A DNA stretch of 64,000 bases from Solwaraspora sp. WMMD792 (GCF_029626105.1 NZ_JARUBH010000009.1:2976001-3040000); one strand, 5' to 3'; positions 32,389 through 41,429 are shown, numbered from the stretch's first letter. Program-made: numbers and translations. The notes: a model not told the origin generated them from the sequence alone.

Positions 32389-33477
32389 ATGTTCGAAGTC
32401 GTTGACGGAACCGGCACCGCCGCGCAGCCGACCGGGCTCGCGTCCTTCGCGTCCCTGCGGCGCGGCGACGACGCGCCCGACTGGGTACGCGATGGTGTCG
32501 TCGCCGCCTGGGGCCTCGCTTCCGACACCGTCGTCCGTCTCATCGTGCTGTCGGAGAACGTCACGTTCCGGGTGGACGTGGCCGGCCGCCCGGCGCTGGT
32601 GGTCCGCCTGGCCCGGCCCGGCTACGCCACCAGCACCGTGCACCTGCGCTCGGAGCTGCGGTGGATCGAGGCGCTGCGCCGCGACGTCGGTCTGTCGACG
32701 CCGACGCCGGTGCCCGGGGCCGACGGCGACCTGCTGCAGCTCGTCCGGGACGAGGCAGGGGGCACGTGGAGCGCGGTGGCGTTCGAGTTCGTCGCCGGGA
32801 CGGTGCTGGAGGACCGGGACGACATTCCCCGCTGGTTCCAGGAGATCGGGGCGGTCACCGCGGTCCTGCACCGGCATGCCCGGCAGTGGACCCCACCGGC
32901 CGGTTTCGGCCGGTTCACCTGGGGGCTCGCCGACCTCGTCGGCCCGACGGCCCGGTGGGGTGACTGGCGTCGCGCCGACCTGTCCGCGACGCAGCGGAGC
33001 GTTCTCGAACGGGCCGAGGCGCGGGCCTGCGACATTCTCGCCGACCGGACCGGCTCACGCGATCCGGCCGAGAGCGTCGGGCTCATCCACGCCGATCTGC
33101 GTCCCTCGAACGCCATGACGCACTCGGACGCCATGACCAACGCGGATGCGCTGACCGTCATCGATTTCGACGACTGCGGGTACGGCTACTACCTCTACGA
33201 TTTCGGGGCCGCGTTGACGTTCTACGAGCATCGTGCGGAGGCCCGCGAGATGGCGGCGCGGTGGCTGGCCGGCTATCAGGAGCACGTACCGCTGCGCACC
33301 GCCGACCTCGACGTGGCCTGCGCCCTGTCGATGCTGCGCCGGCTCACCATGCTGGGCTGGGCCACCACCCATCGCGAGGACGCGTTGCCGGCGGATCTGT
33401 GGGCGGAGAACCAGCCCGGCACGGTGGAGGTGGCTGCCCGCTATCTCGCCGACCCGCTGTGGCTGGTACGCCCCTGA
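32389..33477 (+). CDS. APH-type small-molecule kinase
   Basis: I start at ATG 32389, eight bases after GGAGGG; the product has 362 residues. It has the aminoglycoside-phosphotransferase fold: an N-lobe with VRLIVLSENVTFRVDV and PALVVRLARPG (the ATP-binding lysine is replaced by Arg in VVRLA), the catalytic loop LIHADLRPSNAM, and the metal motif VIDFDDCGYGYYLYDFG. It resembles homoserine/hydroxylysine/choline kinases rather than antibiotic-resistance enzymes. Divergence from a PLP class III enzyme suggests it phosphorylates an amino alcohol that the PLP enzyme then cleaves. The exact substrate is unknown. Confidence 0.82.
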   Translation: MFEVVDGTGTAAQPTGLASFASLRRGDDAPDWVRDGVVAAWGLASDTVVRLIVLSENVTFRVDVAGRPALVVRLARPGYATSTVHLRSELRWIEALRRDVGLSTPTPVPGADGDLLQLVRDEAGGTWSAVAFEFVAGTVLEDRDDIPRWFQEIGAVTAVLHRHARQWTPPAGFGRFTWGLADLVGPTARWGDWRRADLSATQRSVLERAEARACDILADRTGSRDPAESVGLIHADLRPSNAMTHSDAMTNADALTVIDFDDCGYGYYLYDFGAALTFYEHRAEAREMAARWLAGYQEHVPLRTADLDVACALSMLRRLTMLGWATTHREDALPADLWAENQPGTVEVAARYLADPLWLVRP

Positions 33478-33500
33478 CGACGGCCCGTTCCGCGTGCAGC

Positions 33501-33539
33501 GTGGGCCGCCCGGTCCGGTGACCCCGGCGGGCGGCCCAC
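33501..33539. terminator. Bidirectional terminator between kinase and aldehyde dehydrogenase genes
   Basis: A perfect 12-bp inverted repeat (GTGGGCCGCCCG at 33501 and its complement at 33528-33539) with a 15-base loop lies between two convergent genes. Confidence 0.8.
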
Positions 33540-33560
33540 AAACTGGCTACGGCTTGCGGC

Positions 33561-35036
33561 TCAGCCGATCGCCACGGCGTCACCGAGGATGACGGTCTTG
33601 GTCTCCAGGTACGCCCGGATGCCTTCCCGGACGCCTTCGCGCCCGATACCGGACTGCTTGAAGCCGCCGAAGGCGATGCCGAAGTCGGGCTTGAAGCCGT
33701 TCTGCCCGACGGTGCCGCTGCGCAACTGCCGGGCCACGGCGAGGGCCCGGTCGGTGTCCGGGGTGAACACGGCGGCGTTGAGGCCGTAGATGGAGTCGTT
33801 CGCCAGCCGTACGGCGTCCTTCTCGTCCTGCGCCGGGATCACGCTCAGGACCGGCCCGAAGATCTCCTCCTGGGCGATCACCGACGAGTTGTCGACGTTG
33901 CCGAACACCGTCGGCTCGACGAACCAGCCCCGGTCGAGTTCCTTCGGCCGGCCGCCGCCAGCGGCGAGGGTGGCCCCGCTCGCGACGCCCTTGGCGACGT
34001 ACCCCTCGACCCGCTCCCGCTGCGCGGCGGACGCCAGCGGCCCCATCTGCGTCTGCGGGTCGAACGGTGAGCCGACCCGGACCTCCCGGAACACGGCGGC
34101 GATGGCCTCGACCATCTCGTCGTGCCGGCTGCGCGGCACGATGATCCGGGTGAGTGAGGCGCACACCTGGCCGGACTGGAAGCACTCGATGCCGGCGAGC
34201 GAGCGGGCGGCGCCCGCGACGTCGGCGTCGTCGAGGATGACGGCGGCCGACTTGCCGCCGAGTTCCAGGGTCACCCGGGCGACCCGCTGGCCGCCGAGCG
34301 CGGCGATCCGCCGGCCCGCTGCGGTCGAGCCGGTGAAGGTGATCTTGTCGACCCGGGGGTCGGTGACGAGTTGCTCGCCGACGGTCCGGTCCGCCGTCAC
34401 GATGTTGAGGACTCCCGGTGGCAGGCCGATCTCGTCGGCGATCTCGGCGACGAGGTACGCCTCGCCCGGGGCCTGGGAAGGTGACTTCAGCACGACCGTG
34501 CAGCCGGCGAGCAGCGCCGGCCCGGCCTTGTGCACGATGTACTCGAGCGCGCCGTTCCACGGGTAGATCGCCCCGACCACGCCGACCGGCTCCCGGATCA
34601 GCATCCCGGAGCCGCCCCACATGCTGGGCAGGCCCGGTTCCTCGAAGGCGAACGTCTCGGCGAGGTCCGCGTAGCCGTTCAGGCTGTGCTCGGCCATCGC
34701 GCCGATCCGTACGGCGAAGTTGTAGAGCACGCCCGTCTCCCGTGCCCACACGCCGGCGAAGTCCTCGGTCCGGGCCTTGATGCCGGTGGCGAGTTTGCGG
34801 AGGTAGTCCGCCCGCTCCCGGTGTGACAGGCGGGGCCAGGGGCCCTCGTCGAACGCCCGGCGGGCGGCGGCGATCGCCCGGTCCATGTCCGGTGGCTGCG
34901 CCGCCGCGACCCGGAGGAACGGCTCCTCGGTCGCCGAGTCGATCACCTCGATCATGGCGTCCGAGCTGGGTTCGACCCACCTGCCGTCGATGTAGAAGCG
35001 GTCGTGGACCCGGACGGTCTCTGCTGGTTCGGCCAT
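33561..35036 (-). CDS. NAD(P)-dependent aldehyde dehydrogenase
   Basis: The 491-residue protein (ATG 35036, with AGGGAG upstream) is a standard aldehyde dehydrogenase. It has GVVGAIYPWNGALEYIVHK with the catalytic-site Asn, VVLKSPSQAP with the cofactor Lys, FTGSTAAGRRIA, the general base Glu in VTLELGGKSAAV and the nucleophile Cys in FQSGQVCASLTR. EEIFGPVLSVIPA is present near the C-terminus. It would oxidise an aldehyde to the acid. With the kinase and PLP enzyme it could finish an amino-alcohol degradation route, oxidising for example acetaldehyde or aminoadipate semialdehyde; that is inference. Confidence 0.9.
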   Translation of the reverse strand: MAEPAETVRVHDRFYIDGRWVEPSSDAMIEVIDSATEEPFLRVAAAQPPDMDRAIAAARRAFDEGPWPRLSHRERADYLRKLATGIKARTEDFAGVWARETGVLYNFAVRIGAMAEHSLNGYADLAETFAFEEPGLPSMWGGSGMLIREPVGVVGAIYPWNGALEYIVHKAGPALLAGCTVVLKSPSQAPGEAYLVAEIADEIGLPPGVLNIVTADRTVGEQLVTDPRVDKITFTGSTAAGRRIAALGGQRVARVTLELGGKSAAVILDDADVAGAARSLAGIECFQSGQVCASLTRIIVPRSRHDEMVEAIAAVFREVRVGSPFDPQTQMGPLASAAQRERVEGYVAKGVASGATLAAGGGRPKELDRGWFVEPTVFGNVDNSSVIAQEEIFGPVLSVIPAQDEKDAVRLANDSIYGLNAAVFTPDTDRALAVARQLRSGTVGQNGFKPDFGIAFGGFKQSGIGREGVREGIRAYLETKTVILGDAVAIG

Positions 35037-35240
35037 CACACTCTCCCTGGGTTGCCGATCTCTCGTCAGCTAGCGCCATGTGTGTCAGCTGCTGACAAGG
35101 GCTACAGTACATGACAGCTCCAGGTAGGTGCTCTGGTCGACGTGCCACGGCGGCCCAAGGCCCGTGCGTCCCAGCGTTGGGCCCGCCCGTTCGGTTGCTG
35201 TGGCCCAGCTGCCGCCGATGGGAGCTACAGCCGGGCACTC
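35037..35240. other. Region upstream of the aldehyde dehydrogenase gene
   Basis: These roughly 200 bases hold the promoter of the aldehyde dehydrogenase, reading left. A short segment near 35205-35230 (CAGCTGCCG then GGAGCTAC) weakly recalls the repeat stem but is too diverged to call. No gene is supported. Confidence 0.4.
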
Positions 35241-35483
35241 GACCGCGCCGGAGGCAACCCCCGAGGGAGTTACGACTGGGGCGAAACTTCGCCCCTTCTG
35301 ACCTGCGGCCGAGCGACCAGCCCGCAAAGGGCCCCGAGAGAGGGCCCGGCGACGCGCTCAAAGAGCCGCAATCATCCACCATCGAATTCCTGTTGATCAG
35401 GGAAAATTGCTCTGTGAGGGTCCGCGCTCACGGCCGTCATGACGCAGCCTCTGCGGCGGGCAACGGCAACGCCGCAAGCTACC
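35241..35483 (-). repeat. Decayed CRISPR repeat and leader relic (third copy)
   Basis: The segment ending CCCCCGAGGGAGTTACGAC at 35276 matches the CRISPR repeat at about 21 of 36 positions, with 14 of the last 17. It is followed, as in both arrays, by a leader-like sequence. TTCTGACCTGCGG, TGATCAGGGAAAA and GGGTCCGCGCTCACGGCCGT recur in the same order and spacing as in the leaders at 11556 and 27661. The leader hairpin is broken. There is no array and no cas gene beside it, so this is an orphaned, decayed locus end. Confidence 0.8.
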
Positions 35484-35492
35484 TAGCCGCGC

Positions 35493-36653
35493 TCAAAGGT
35501 GGTCGAAGTAGCGCGCGAACCACGTGGCCGGGTATGTCGGGCATGCGTGGCGCAACGCATCGCTCGTGCCGTCGTAGGGACGCGACAAGGCGTCCTCCAA
35601 CAGGACTACATAGCCATGATTGGTCAGCACCTCCAGAACCTTCCGCCAGTCTGCATACGCGATGAGAATCCGCGTCTCCTCATCGTCGTAGACCCCGGGA
35701 CGCTCGGCACCGAGCAGAGCCAGCCCACCGAAGTTGCTCACCCGAACGAAGATCTCGGTTTCCGTGGCCGTCGCGGACGCCGGGATCTCAAACTGCCCGA
35801 GATAGCTGGCGTCCTGGACGTTCATGCCAGCGTCGACCGTGCAGACACAACCGAGGCGAGCCTCCACAGCGGCGACGAGCGCCGCGAACCGAGCCTGCTC
35901 AGCCGCGTAGTCGAACCCGGCCGGCCGCTCCAGGTGCACCGGATCATCCAGCTGCCGTAGCAGCGAATCGATCTCGTTGCGACCGCTCAACGTCATGTCC
36001 TTACCCTGCCGGGCCGTCACCGTTGCCCCAACCCGCTTGACACCAGGCCCATCCTTCATTTCTCGCCATTTATCAACTAGCAGGAAATAGGTCGGGGCAC
36101 CCACGACCGCCCGGAACAGATAGAGTGCAACCATAAACAGTAGGACAAACCCAAATGCCCTACCAAGCATACCAAGAATTCCATAGAGAAGTTCAAATAT
36201 ACGAGAAACCGGCTTACCGTAACCGCATTCTGTTCTATCCGGGTCACGGCACGCCTCGTTGAGGGTGACGACTTTCCCTATCTGCCCTGGGCCGACTATG
36301 GAATGACCCACGACAGCCTCTAGGCTTTTCTCGCCCTCTCGCTCGACAATGATCCGGCAGACCCACCAGTAGCCCAGCCCATGGGTGCTGACCGGCCCTA
36401 TCCGACGACACTCCTCGACCGTCGCTTGGACCGGCCGCCCGGTTGGGCCGTACGGACGAATTGAACCGGTGCCCGGGTAGAAGGAAACAGCCGTGAGGTA
36501 AATGAGCGAAAACACGTACGCCACAGCCAGGGTGACGACCGCGAAGAACAGCAGGCGGAGCCGGTAAAGCACCGGTCCGTACCGCTGCCAGATCAAGATC
36601 TCGCGCGATCGAGCGTCACGTTCGATCTTGTCGAGATCCTGTCTGTTGCTCAG
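35493..36653 (-). CDS. Membrane protein of unknown function
   Basis: The protein has about 386 residues if translation begins at CTG 36653, which has an ideal GGGGGGAG site four bases upstream; no ATG or GTG is well placed. It has two hydrophobic segments, LLFFAVVTLAVAYVFSLIYL near residue 35 and GFVLLFMVALYLFRAVVGA near 165. An extracellular loop with paired cysteines lies between them, and a soluble C-terminal half ends RPYDGTSDALRHACPTYP. The stretch 36050-36250 is clearly AT-richer than its neighbours, hinting at transfer. I do not recognise the family. Confidence 0.7.
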   Translation of the reverse strand: MSNRQDLDKIERDARSREILIWQRYGPVLYRLRLLFFAVVTLAVAYVFSLIYLTAVSFYPGTGSIRPYGPTGRPVQATVEECRRIGPVSTHGLGYWWVCRIIVEREGEKSLEAVVGHSIVGPGQIGKVVTLNEACRDPDRTECGYGKPVSRIFELLYGILGMLGRAFGFVLLFMVALYLFRAVVGAPTYFLLVDKWREMKDGPGVKRVGATVTARQGKDMTLSGRNEIDSLLRQLDDPVHLERPAGFDYAAEQARFAALVAAVEARLGCVCTVDAGMNVQDASYLGQFEIPASATATETEIFVRVSNFGGLALLGAERPGVYDDEETRILIAYADWRKVLEVLTNHGYVVLLEDALSRPYDGTSDALRHACPTYPATWFARYFDHL

Positions 36654-36673
36654 TGAACTCCCCCCTGTCCGGT

Positions 36674-37981
36674 CTACTGTCCACGGTTCCGGAGTTGGTC
36701 CTGGCTTCGTAGGTGCTCCGCGAACGCTTCCTGGCTGCCCAATGCGAGGTAGATCGCGTTGCGGTAGGCGACCGAAGCCCACAGGTGCAGCTCGACGTCG
36801 TCGATGCGGCCGAACGGCTCCGCCAGCGCCTTGCGTTGCCGCCGGTTGAGCACCCGCTCCGGGCGGTCGAGCAGCTCGCCGGTGTGGCGCAGCTTGGCGA
36901 GGAAGACGTTCACCGCCGCCTCGTACCCGCCACCAAGGGCGCTGAGCAGGCCGAACTCGAAGACGTGCAGTGCCGCTTCGGACTGCCAGTAGCCGGGAGG
37001 CTTTCCGGGGCCGACGGGTACGGCGTGGACGTTCATCGTGTGGCGGACCTCGAACAGCAGCAGGACGCCCCGGCCGCGACGGCTCAACGGTGCGCTCCCG
37101 GTCGGCAGCCGCAGCGTACGGATCGGTTCGCCGGACGCCACGTCGAAGGACCCGCCGGAGGTCGGAAACCGGCCCGTCGTCGGCTCGGGGAGCAGGCACG
37201 CGAAGCGGTGATACCGCTGCCCGGCCAGGCTGGCACCGCCCAGCTTTCCACCTGCGGCACCCAGCAGGTCGAGCAGCGTGCTGGTGCTGCTGAGCTCGCC
37301 GGGCCGCAACGCGAGGACCATCGCGTCCGACAGCGGCAGGGCGAGTGGGCAGCGGTCCAGGAACGCCCGGGTCGCCTCGGTCTCGGCCCGCCCGCCGGTG
37401 ACCTCCTCGGCGGCGTCGCGCCAGTCCCGGGCCACGGCGAGCCGGGCCGCGACGTCGCGGACGGCCGCCTCCGGTTCGGGATACCGCTGCTGTACGGCCA
37501 GCGGCAGCGGGTCGGCCATCGTGAGCGGGTCGCCGCAGTCGACGGGGTCGGTTGACCGGTGGGCGGCGCAGTCGGCCGGCGTGTGCGGGTCACCGTCGGC
37601 GGCGTGGCAGTCGCCGGCCCAGCTGGTCGACGGGTCCCACGAGCGCCGGCCGAACGCCAGCGACGGCAGCCGTCCGGTGGACAGCACCGCCTCGTACTGG
37701 GGTCGCGACCGCCCGAGGCGCAGCGCGTCGAGCGGCAGCACCGGTGCCAGCTGTGCGACGCCTTCGAGGATCGTGCAGTGCGGGCAGGCCGGCCCGGTCG
37801 GGTCGACGATCCGGTAGCGGCGGGGGTGGTCGATGCCCGGCTGCTCCCACTGCACCCAGATCCGGCCGCCGGCTTCCAGGTTGAGATAGAGATAGGTCGA
37901 CGCGTCGCGCTGCCAGGTTACCGCGACAAGCTCGTCGAGGAACTCCGCAGTGGTAACGGTGCGCGCCTCGCCGTCGGCCAT
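36674..37981 (-). CDS. Hypothetical protein with a Cys/His-rich segment
   Basis: The 435-residue protein (ATG 37981 with GAGAGG upstream; GTG 37999 is an alternative) has no family I know. A CPHC pair lies near residue 66, and a Cys/His-rich stretch (GDCHAADGDPHTPADCAAH) lies near residues 125-145, which could bind metal. The C-terminal half is helical (YEAAVNVFLAKLRHTGELLD, AEPFGRIDDVELHLWASVA). It precedes the membrane protein by 20 bases on the same strand, so the two may be cotranscribed. Confidence 0.65.
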   Translation of the reverse strand: MADGEARTVTTAEFLDELVAVTWQRDASTYLYLNLEAGGRIWVQWEQPGIDHPRRYRIVDPTGPACPHCTILEGVAQLAPVLPLDALRLGRSRPQYEAVLSTGRLPSLAFGRRSWDPSTSWAGDCHAADGDPHTPADCAAHRSTDPVDCGDPLTMADPLPLAVQQRYPEPEAAVRDVAARLAVARDWRDAAEEVTGGRAETEATRAFLDRCPLALPLSDAMVLALRPGELSSTSTLLDLLGAAGGKLGGASLAGQRYHRFACLLPEPTTGRFPTSGGSFDVASGEPIRTLRLPTGSAPLSRRGRGVLLLFEVRHTMNVHAVPVGPGKPPGYWQSEAALHVFEFGLLSALGGGYEAAVNVFLAKLRHTGELLDRPERVLNRRQRKALAEPFGRIDDVELHLWASVAYRNAIYLALGSQEAFAEHLRSQDQLRNRGQ

Positions 37982-38064
37982 CCGGATCGCCTCTCGCACC
38001 GACTCCTGTGTGCAGCCCAGATGCTATCGGCGATCGTCAACCTTGGACGGCACCGGCGGCTCGG

Positions 38065-39570
38065 TCAGGTCTGGGTGGGAAAGCCCAGGTTGACGCCGCC
38101 GTGGCTAGGGTCGAGCCAGCGGCTGGTCACCACCTTGCCCCGGGTGAAGAAGTGCACCCCGTCGCGGCCGTGAGCGTGGCTGTCGCCGAACAGCGACGCC
38201 TTCCAGCCGCCGAACGAGTAGTACGCCATCGGCACCGGGATCGGCACGTTGATGCCGACCATGCCGACCTCCACCTCGTGCTGGAAGCGCCGGGCGGCAC
38301 CGCCGTCGTTGGTGAAGATCGCCGTACCGTTGCCGTAGGGGTTGGCGTTGACCAGCTCCAGCGCGGCGTCGTACGAGTCGACCCGCAGCACCGACAGCAC
38401 CGGGCCGAAGATCTCGTCGGTGTAGACCGACATCTGCGGCGTCACCTGGTCCAGCAGGGTCGGGCCGAGCCAGAAACCGGCGGCGGCGCCGTCGACCGGC
38501 ACGCCCCGGCCGTCGACCACGATCTTCGCGCCGTCGGCGGCGCCGGCGGCCACGTACCCGGCGACCCGGTCGCGGTGCGCGGCGGTGATCAGCGGCCCCA
38601 TGTCGCAGCCGGGCCGGCGGCCGTCCCCGGTACGGATCTTCCCGAGCCGTTCGACGATCCGGGCGACCAGGTCGTCGCCGACCGGCTCGACCGCCACCAG
38701 GGCGGAGATCGCCATGCACCGCTCCCCCGCCGAGCCGAAGCCGGCGTTGACCGCCGCGTCGGCGGCCAGGTCGAGGTCGGCGTCGGGCAGCACCACCATG
38801 TGGTTCTTCGCCCCGCCGAGGGCCTGCACGCGTTTGCCGGCGGCGGTGCCCCGGGTGTAGACGTGCCGGGCCACCGGGGTGGAGCCGACGAACGACACCG
38901 CCCGTACGCCCGGGTGGTCCAACAGCGCGTCGACGGCTTCGCGGTCGCCGTGCACCACGTTGCAGACCCCGGGCGGCAGGCCGGCCTCGGTGAACCACTG
39001 GGCGAGCAGCACCGCCGCCGACGGATCCTTCTCGGACGGTTTGACCACGACGGCGTTGCCGCAGGCGACGGCGATCGGCACGAACCACAGCGGCACCATC
39101 GCCGGGAAGTTGAACGGCGAGATCACCGCGACCACGCCGAGCGGCTGACGCAGACTGTACGAGTCGACCTCGGTGGAGACGTTCTCACTGAAGCCGCCGG
39201 TGAGCAGCGAGGGGATGCCGCAGGCGTACTCGACGACCTCCAGGCCGCGTTGCACCTCGCCGGCGGCGTCGGCGAGGACCTTGCCGTGTTCGGCGGTGAT
39301 CACGGCGGCGAGTTCGTCGCGCCGGGCGTTGATGATCTCCCGGAAGGCGAACAGCACGCTGGTGCGCCGCGCCAGCGACACGTCCCGCCAGTCGCGGGCG
39401 GCCCGCGCCGCGACCTGCACGACGGCGTCGACCTGCGCGGCCGAGGCGAACCCGACGGTGGCGGCGACCTGCCCGGTCGCCGGGTCGAAGACCTCACCGT
39501 GGCGACCGTCGCCGCCGGCTTCCACCACAGTGGTACGGGCACCGTCGACGAAATGCGGGATCCGGTTCAC
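38065..39570 (-). CDS. mmsA: Methylmalonate/malonate-semialdehyde dehydrogenase (CoA-acylating)
   Basis: The 501-residue protein has the signatures of this subgroup: VVAVISPFNFPAMVPLWFVP, VKPSEKDPS, FVGSTPVARHVY, QALGGAKNHMVVLPDAD (where ordinary aldehyde dehydrogenases have ELGGK) and the nucleophile Cys in GSAGERCMAISALV. It converts methylmalonate or malonate semialdehyde and CoA to propionyl-CoA or acetyl-CoA with NAD. Its GTG overlaps the stop of the aminotransferase upstream. The pair suits beta-alanine, valine or thymine breakdown. Confidence 0.92.
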   Translation of the reverse strand: MNRIPHFVDGARTTVVEAGGDGRHGEVFDPATGQVAATVGFASAAQVDAVVQVAARAARDWRDVSLARRTSVLFAFREIINARRDELAAVITAEHGKVLADAAGEVQRGLEVVEYACGIPSLLTGGFSENVSTEVDSYSLRQPLGVVAVISPFNFPAMVPLWFVPIAVACGNAVVVKPSEKDPSAAVLLAQWFTEAGLPPGVCNVVHGDREAVDALLDHPGVRAVSFVGSTPVARHVYTRGTAAGKRVQALGGAKNHMVVLPDADLDLAADAAVNAGFGSAGERCMAISALVAVEPVGDDLVARIVERLGKIRTGDGRRPGCDMGPLITAAHRDRVAGYVAAGAADGAKIVVDGRGVPVDGAAAGFWLGPTLLDQVTPQMSVYTDEIFGPVLSVLRVDSYDAALELVNANPYGNGTAIFTNDGGAARRFQHEVEVGMVGINVPIPVPMAYYSFGGWKASLFGDSHAHGRDGVHFFTRGKVVTSRWLDPSHGGVNLGFPTQT

Positions 39571-40892
39571 GCCACACTTCCTTCCACAGTGGTCGACACC
39601 GAGGCTGACACCGACGCGATCGCGTCGACCAGGATCGCCAGCCCTTCCCGGGCCTCGTCGTCGGTGAGCGTCAACGGTGGACCCATCCGTAGCACGTTGC
39701 CGTACAGTCCGCCCTTGCCGACCAGCAGCCCGCCGGCCCGGCAGGCCTCGAACACGGCGGTGGTCGCGGCCGGGTCCGGGTCGCGGGTGCCGGGCCGGAC
39801 GAACTCGACGGCCAGCATCAGGCCCTTGCCACGCACCTCGCCGACGATCGGATGCCGAGCCGCCGCCTCCACCAGTCCGGTACGCAGCAGCTCGCCGGTG
39901 CGGGCGGCGTTGGCCTGCAGATCATGGTCGCGCAGGTAGTCGAGCACGGCGACGCCGGCGGCGGTGCTGACCGGGTTTCCGCCGAACGTGGAGAACGAGA
40001 TCGCCGGTACGCAGTTGAGCACGTCGGCGCGGCCGACGACGCCGGCCAGGGCGAAGCCGTTGCCGATGCCCTTGGCGAAGGTGAGCAGGTCCGGCACGAC
40101 GCCGTGCGCCTGATAGCCCCAGAAGTGCTCGCCGGTACGCCCCCAGCCGGTCTGCACCTCGTCGGAGATCAGCAGGATGCCGGACTCGTCGAGGACCTTC
40201 TTCCACTCGCCGAACAGCCCGTCGGGGCCGTGTACGAAGCCGCCAACGCCCTGGATCGGTTCGGCGATCAGGCAGGCGACGTCACCGGCGGTCTGGGTGG
40301 CCAGGACCTCGCGCAGATCTTCGACGGCGGCGTCGAGCTGGGCGTCCGGGCCGAGCCGGGCCAGCAGGCCGCGCAGCCGGTCACCGGAGTGCAGCCAGCT
40401 CACCTGCAGCGGGTTGAGGGCGCTCGCCGACCAGCTGCGGTGCCCGGTGATGCCCATCGTGGCGTACGACCGGCCGTGGTAGCTGTTGCGCACGGCGAGG
40501 ATCTGATGCGACCGGCGGTAGTTGGTGGCGGCCAGCAGCGCCGCCTCGTTGGCTTCGGTGCCGGAGTTGGTGAAGAAGACCCGGGCGTCGGCGATGCCGG
40601 ACAGCGCGGCGATCCGTTCGGCCAGCTCCACCTGGTGGCGGATCAGGTAGAGGGTGGAGGTGTGCACCACGCCGGTGGCGAGCTGACGCTGTACCGCTTC
40701 GCGGATCTCCGGGATGTCGTAGCCGATCATGTTGGTCAGGACGCCGCCGAAGAAGTCCAGGTAGCTGCGTCCGTCGGCGACGGTGACCCGCCGGCCGGAG
40801 CCGGCGACGATCTCCAGTGGTTCGGCGTAGTAGAGCGGCATCCAGTCGGGCATCACGGCCCGGTGCCGGGTGAGCAGGTCGTCGGCGGTCAT
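39567..40892 (-). CDS. Class III omega-amino-acid aminotransferase
   Basis: ATG 40892 gives 441 residues; GTG 40901, nearer to GGGAG, is an alternative. Class III motifs are FFTNSGTEANEAALLAATNYR, RNSYHGRSYATMG, LLISDEVQTGWGRTGEHFW with the cofactor Asp, and LTFAKGIGNGFALAGV with the Schiff-base Lys. Coupling to the semialdehyde dehydrogenase suggests beta-alanine or 4-aminobutyrate as donor, producing malonate or succinate semialdehyde. The donor specificity is inference. Confidence 0.88.
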   Translation of the reverse strand: MTADDLLTRHRAVMPDWMPLYYAEPLEIVAGSGRRVTVADGRSYLDFFGGVLTNMIGYDIPEIREAVQRQLATGVVHTSTLYLIRHQVELAERIAALSGIADARVFFTNSGTEANEAALLAATNYRRSHQILAVRNSYHGRSYATMGITGHRSWSASALNPLQVSWLHSGDRLRGLLARLGPDAQLDAAVEDLREVLATQTAGDVACLIAEPIQGVGGFVHGPDGLFGEWKKVLDESGILLISDEVQTGWGRTGEHFWGYQAHGVVPDLLTFAKGIGNGFALAGVVGRADVLNCVPAISFSTFGGNPVSTAAGVAVLDYLRDHDLQANAARTGELLRTGLVEAAARHPIVGEVRGKGLMLAVEFVRPGTRDPDPAATTAVFEACRAGGLLVGKGGLYGNVLRMGPPLTLTDDEAREGLAILVDAIASVSASVSTTVEGSVA

Positions 40893-41076
40893 CTGCGGCA
40901 CCACGCTCCCTGGGTCGTCGATGGGAGCACCTTCCCACCGTGACCGGATGAGGAGCAACTGGCATCGTGTAGCGGCTGGCCCGGCCCGACCTGACACTGC
41001 GTCGCCTGACCGGCCGGACCGGCGGCCCGAGGCCTACCCTCAGTCGTTCCTCGGCCTCGGTCGTTCCTCTCCGGTC

Positions 41077-41352
41077 TCAGTCGCCCGAGCCGCCCGCATC
41101 TGCCCCCGCCTCGGATCCTGACTCCGATCCCGCGTCGGACTCTGCCTCCCCGTCCGGGTCGGTGCCCCCGGAGCGTCGCCGCGTCGAACGTGTCCACAGC
41201 CAGACACCGACCAGGGCGCTTACCACGGCGGCGAACATGACCACTGACCGCGTCACAAACGGTATCTCGATGAACGGGTCGACCCGCTGCATCACCAACC
41301 CGGCGAGAGCGACGACAAACAGCAGGCAGGCGATTAACCGGTCGCGAAACAT
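41077..41352 (-). CDS. Small two-helix membrane protein
   Basis: This 91-residue protein has two hydrophobic helices, LIACLLFVVALAGLVM and SVVMFAAVVSALVGVWLW, followed by a basic turn and a Gly/Ser/Asp/Glu-rich tail (GEAESDAGSESGSEAG). No family is recognised. It lies alone between the aminotransferase and the transaldolase-like gene. Confidence 0.6.
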   Translation of the reverse strand: MFRDRLIACLLFVVALAGLVMQRVDPFIEIPFVTRSVVMFAAVVSALVGVWLWTRSTRRRSGGTDPDGEAESDAGSESGSEAGADAGGSGD

Positions 41353-41429
41353 GCCGTCCTATATAGCACCCGACGCGTGGTTCAGCCCATCCGGCCCAGG
41401 CTATCGCCGGGCGTAAGGTCAGCTGACGC

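Noticed and set aside
35205-35230. Second decayed CRISPR repeat upstream of the relic at 35241
   Set aside because: Only the stem halves resemble the repeat, with a three-base insertion, and the distance to the next relic repeat is too short for a spacer.
36654-37199. N-terminal extension of the unknown membrane protein
   Set aside because: It is antisense-like Arg/Pro-rich shadow sequence over the gene at 36674; the ribosome site at about 36660 marks the true beginning.
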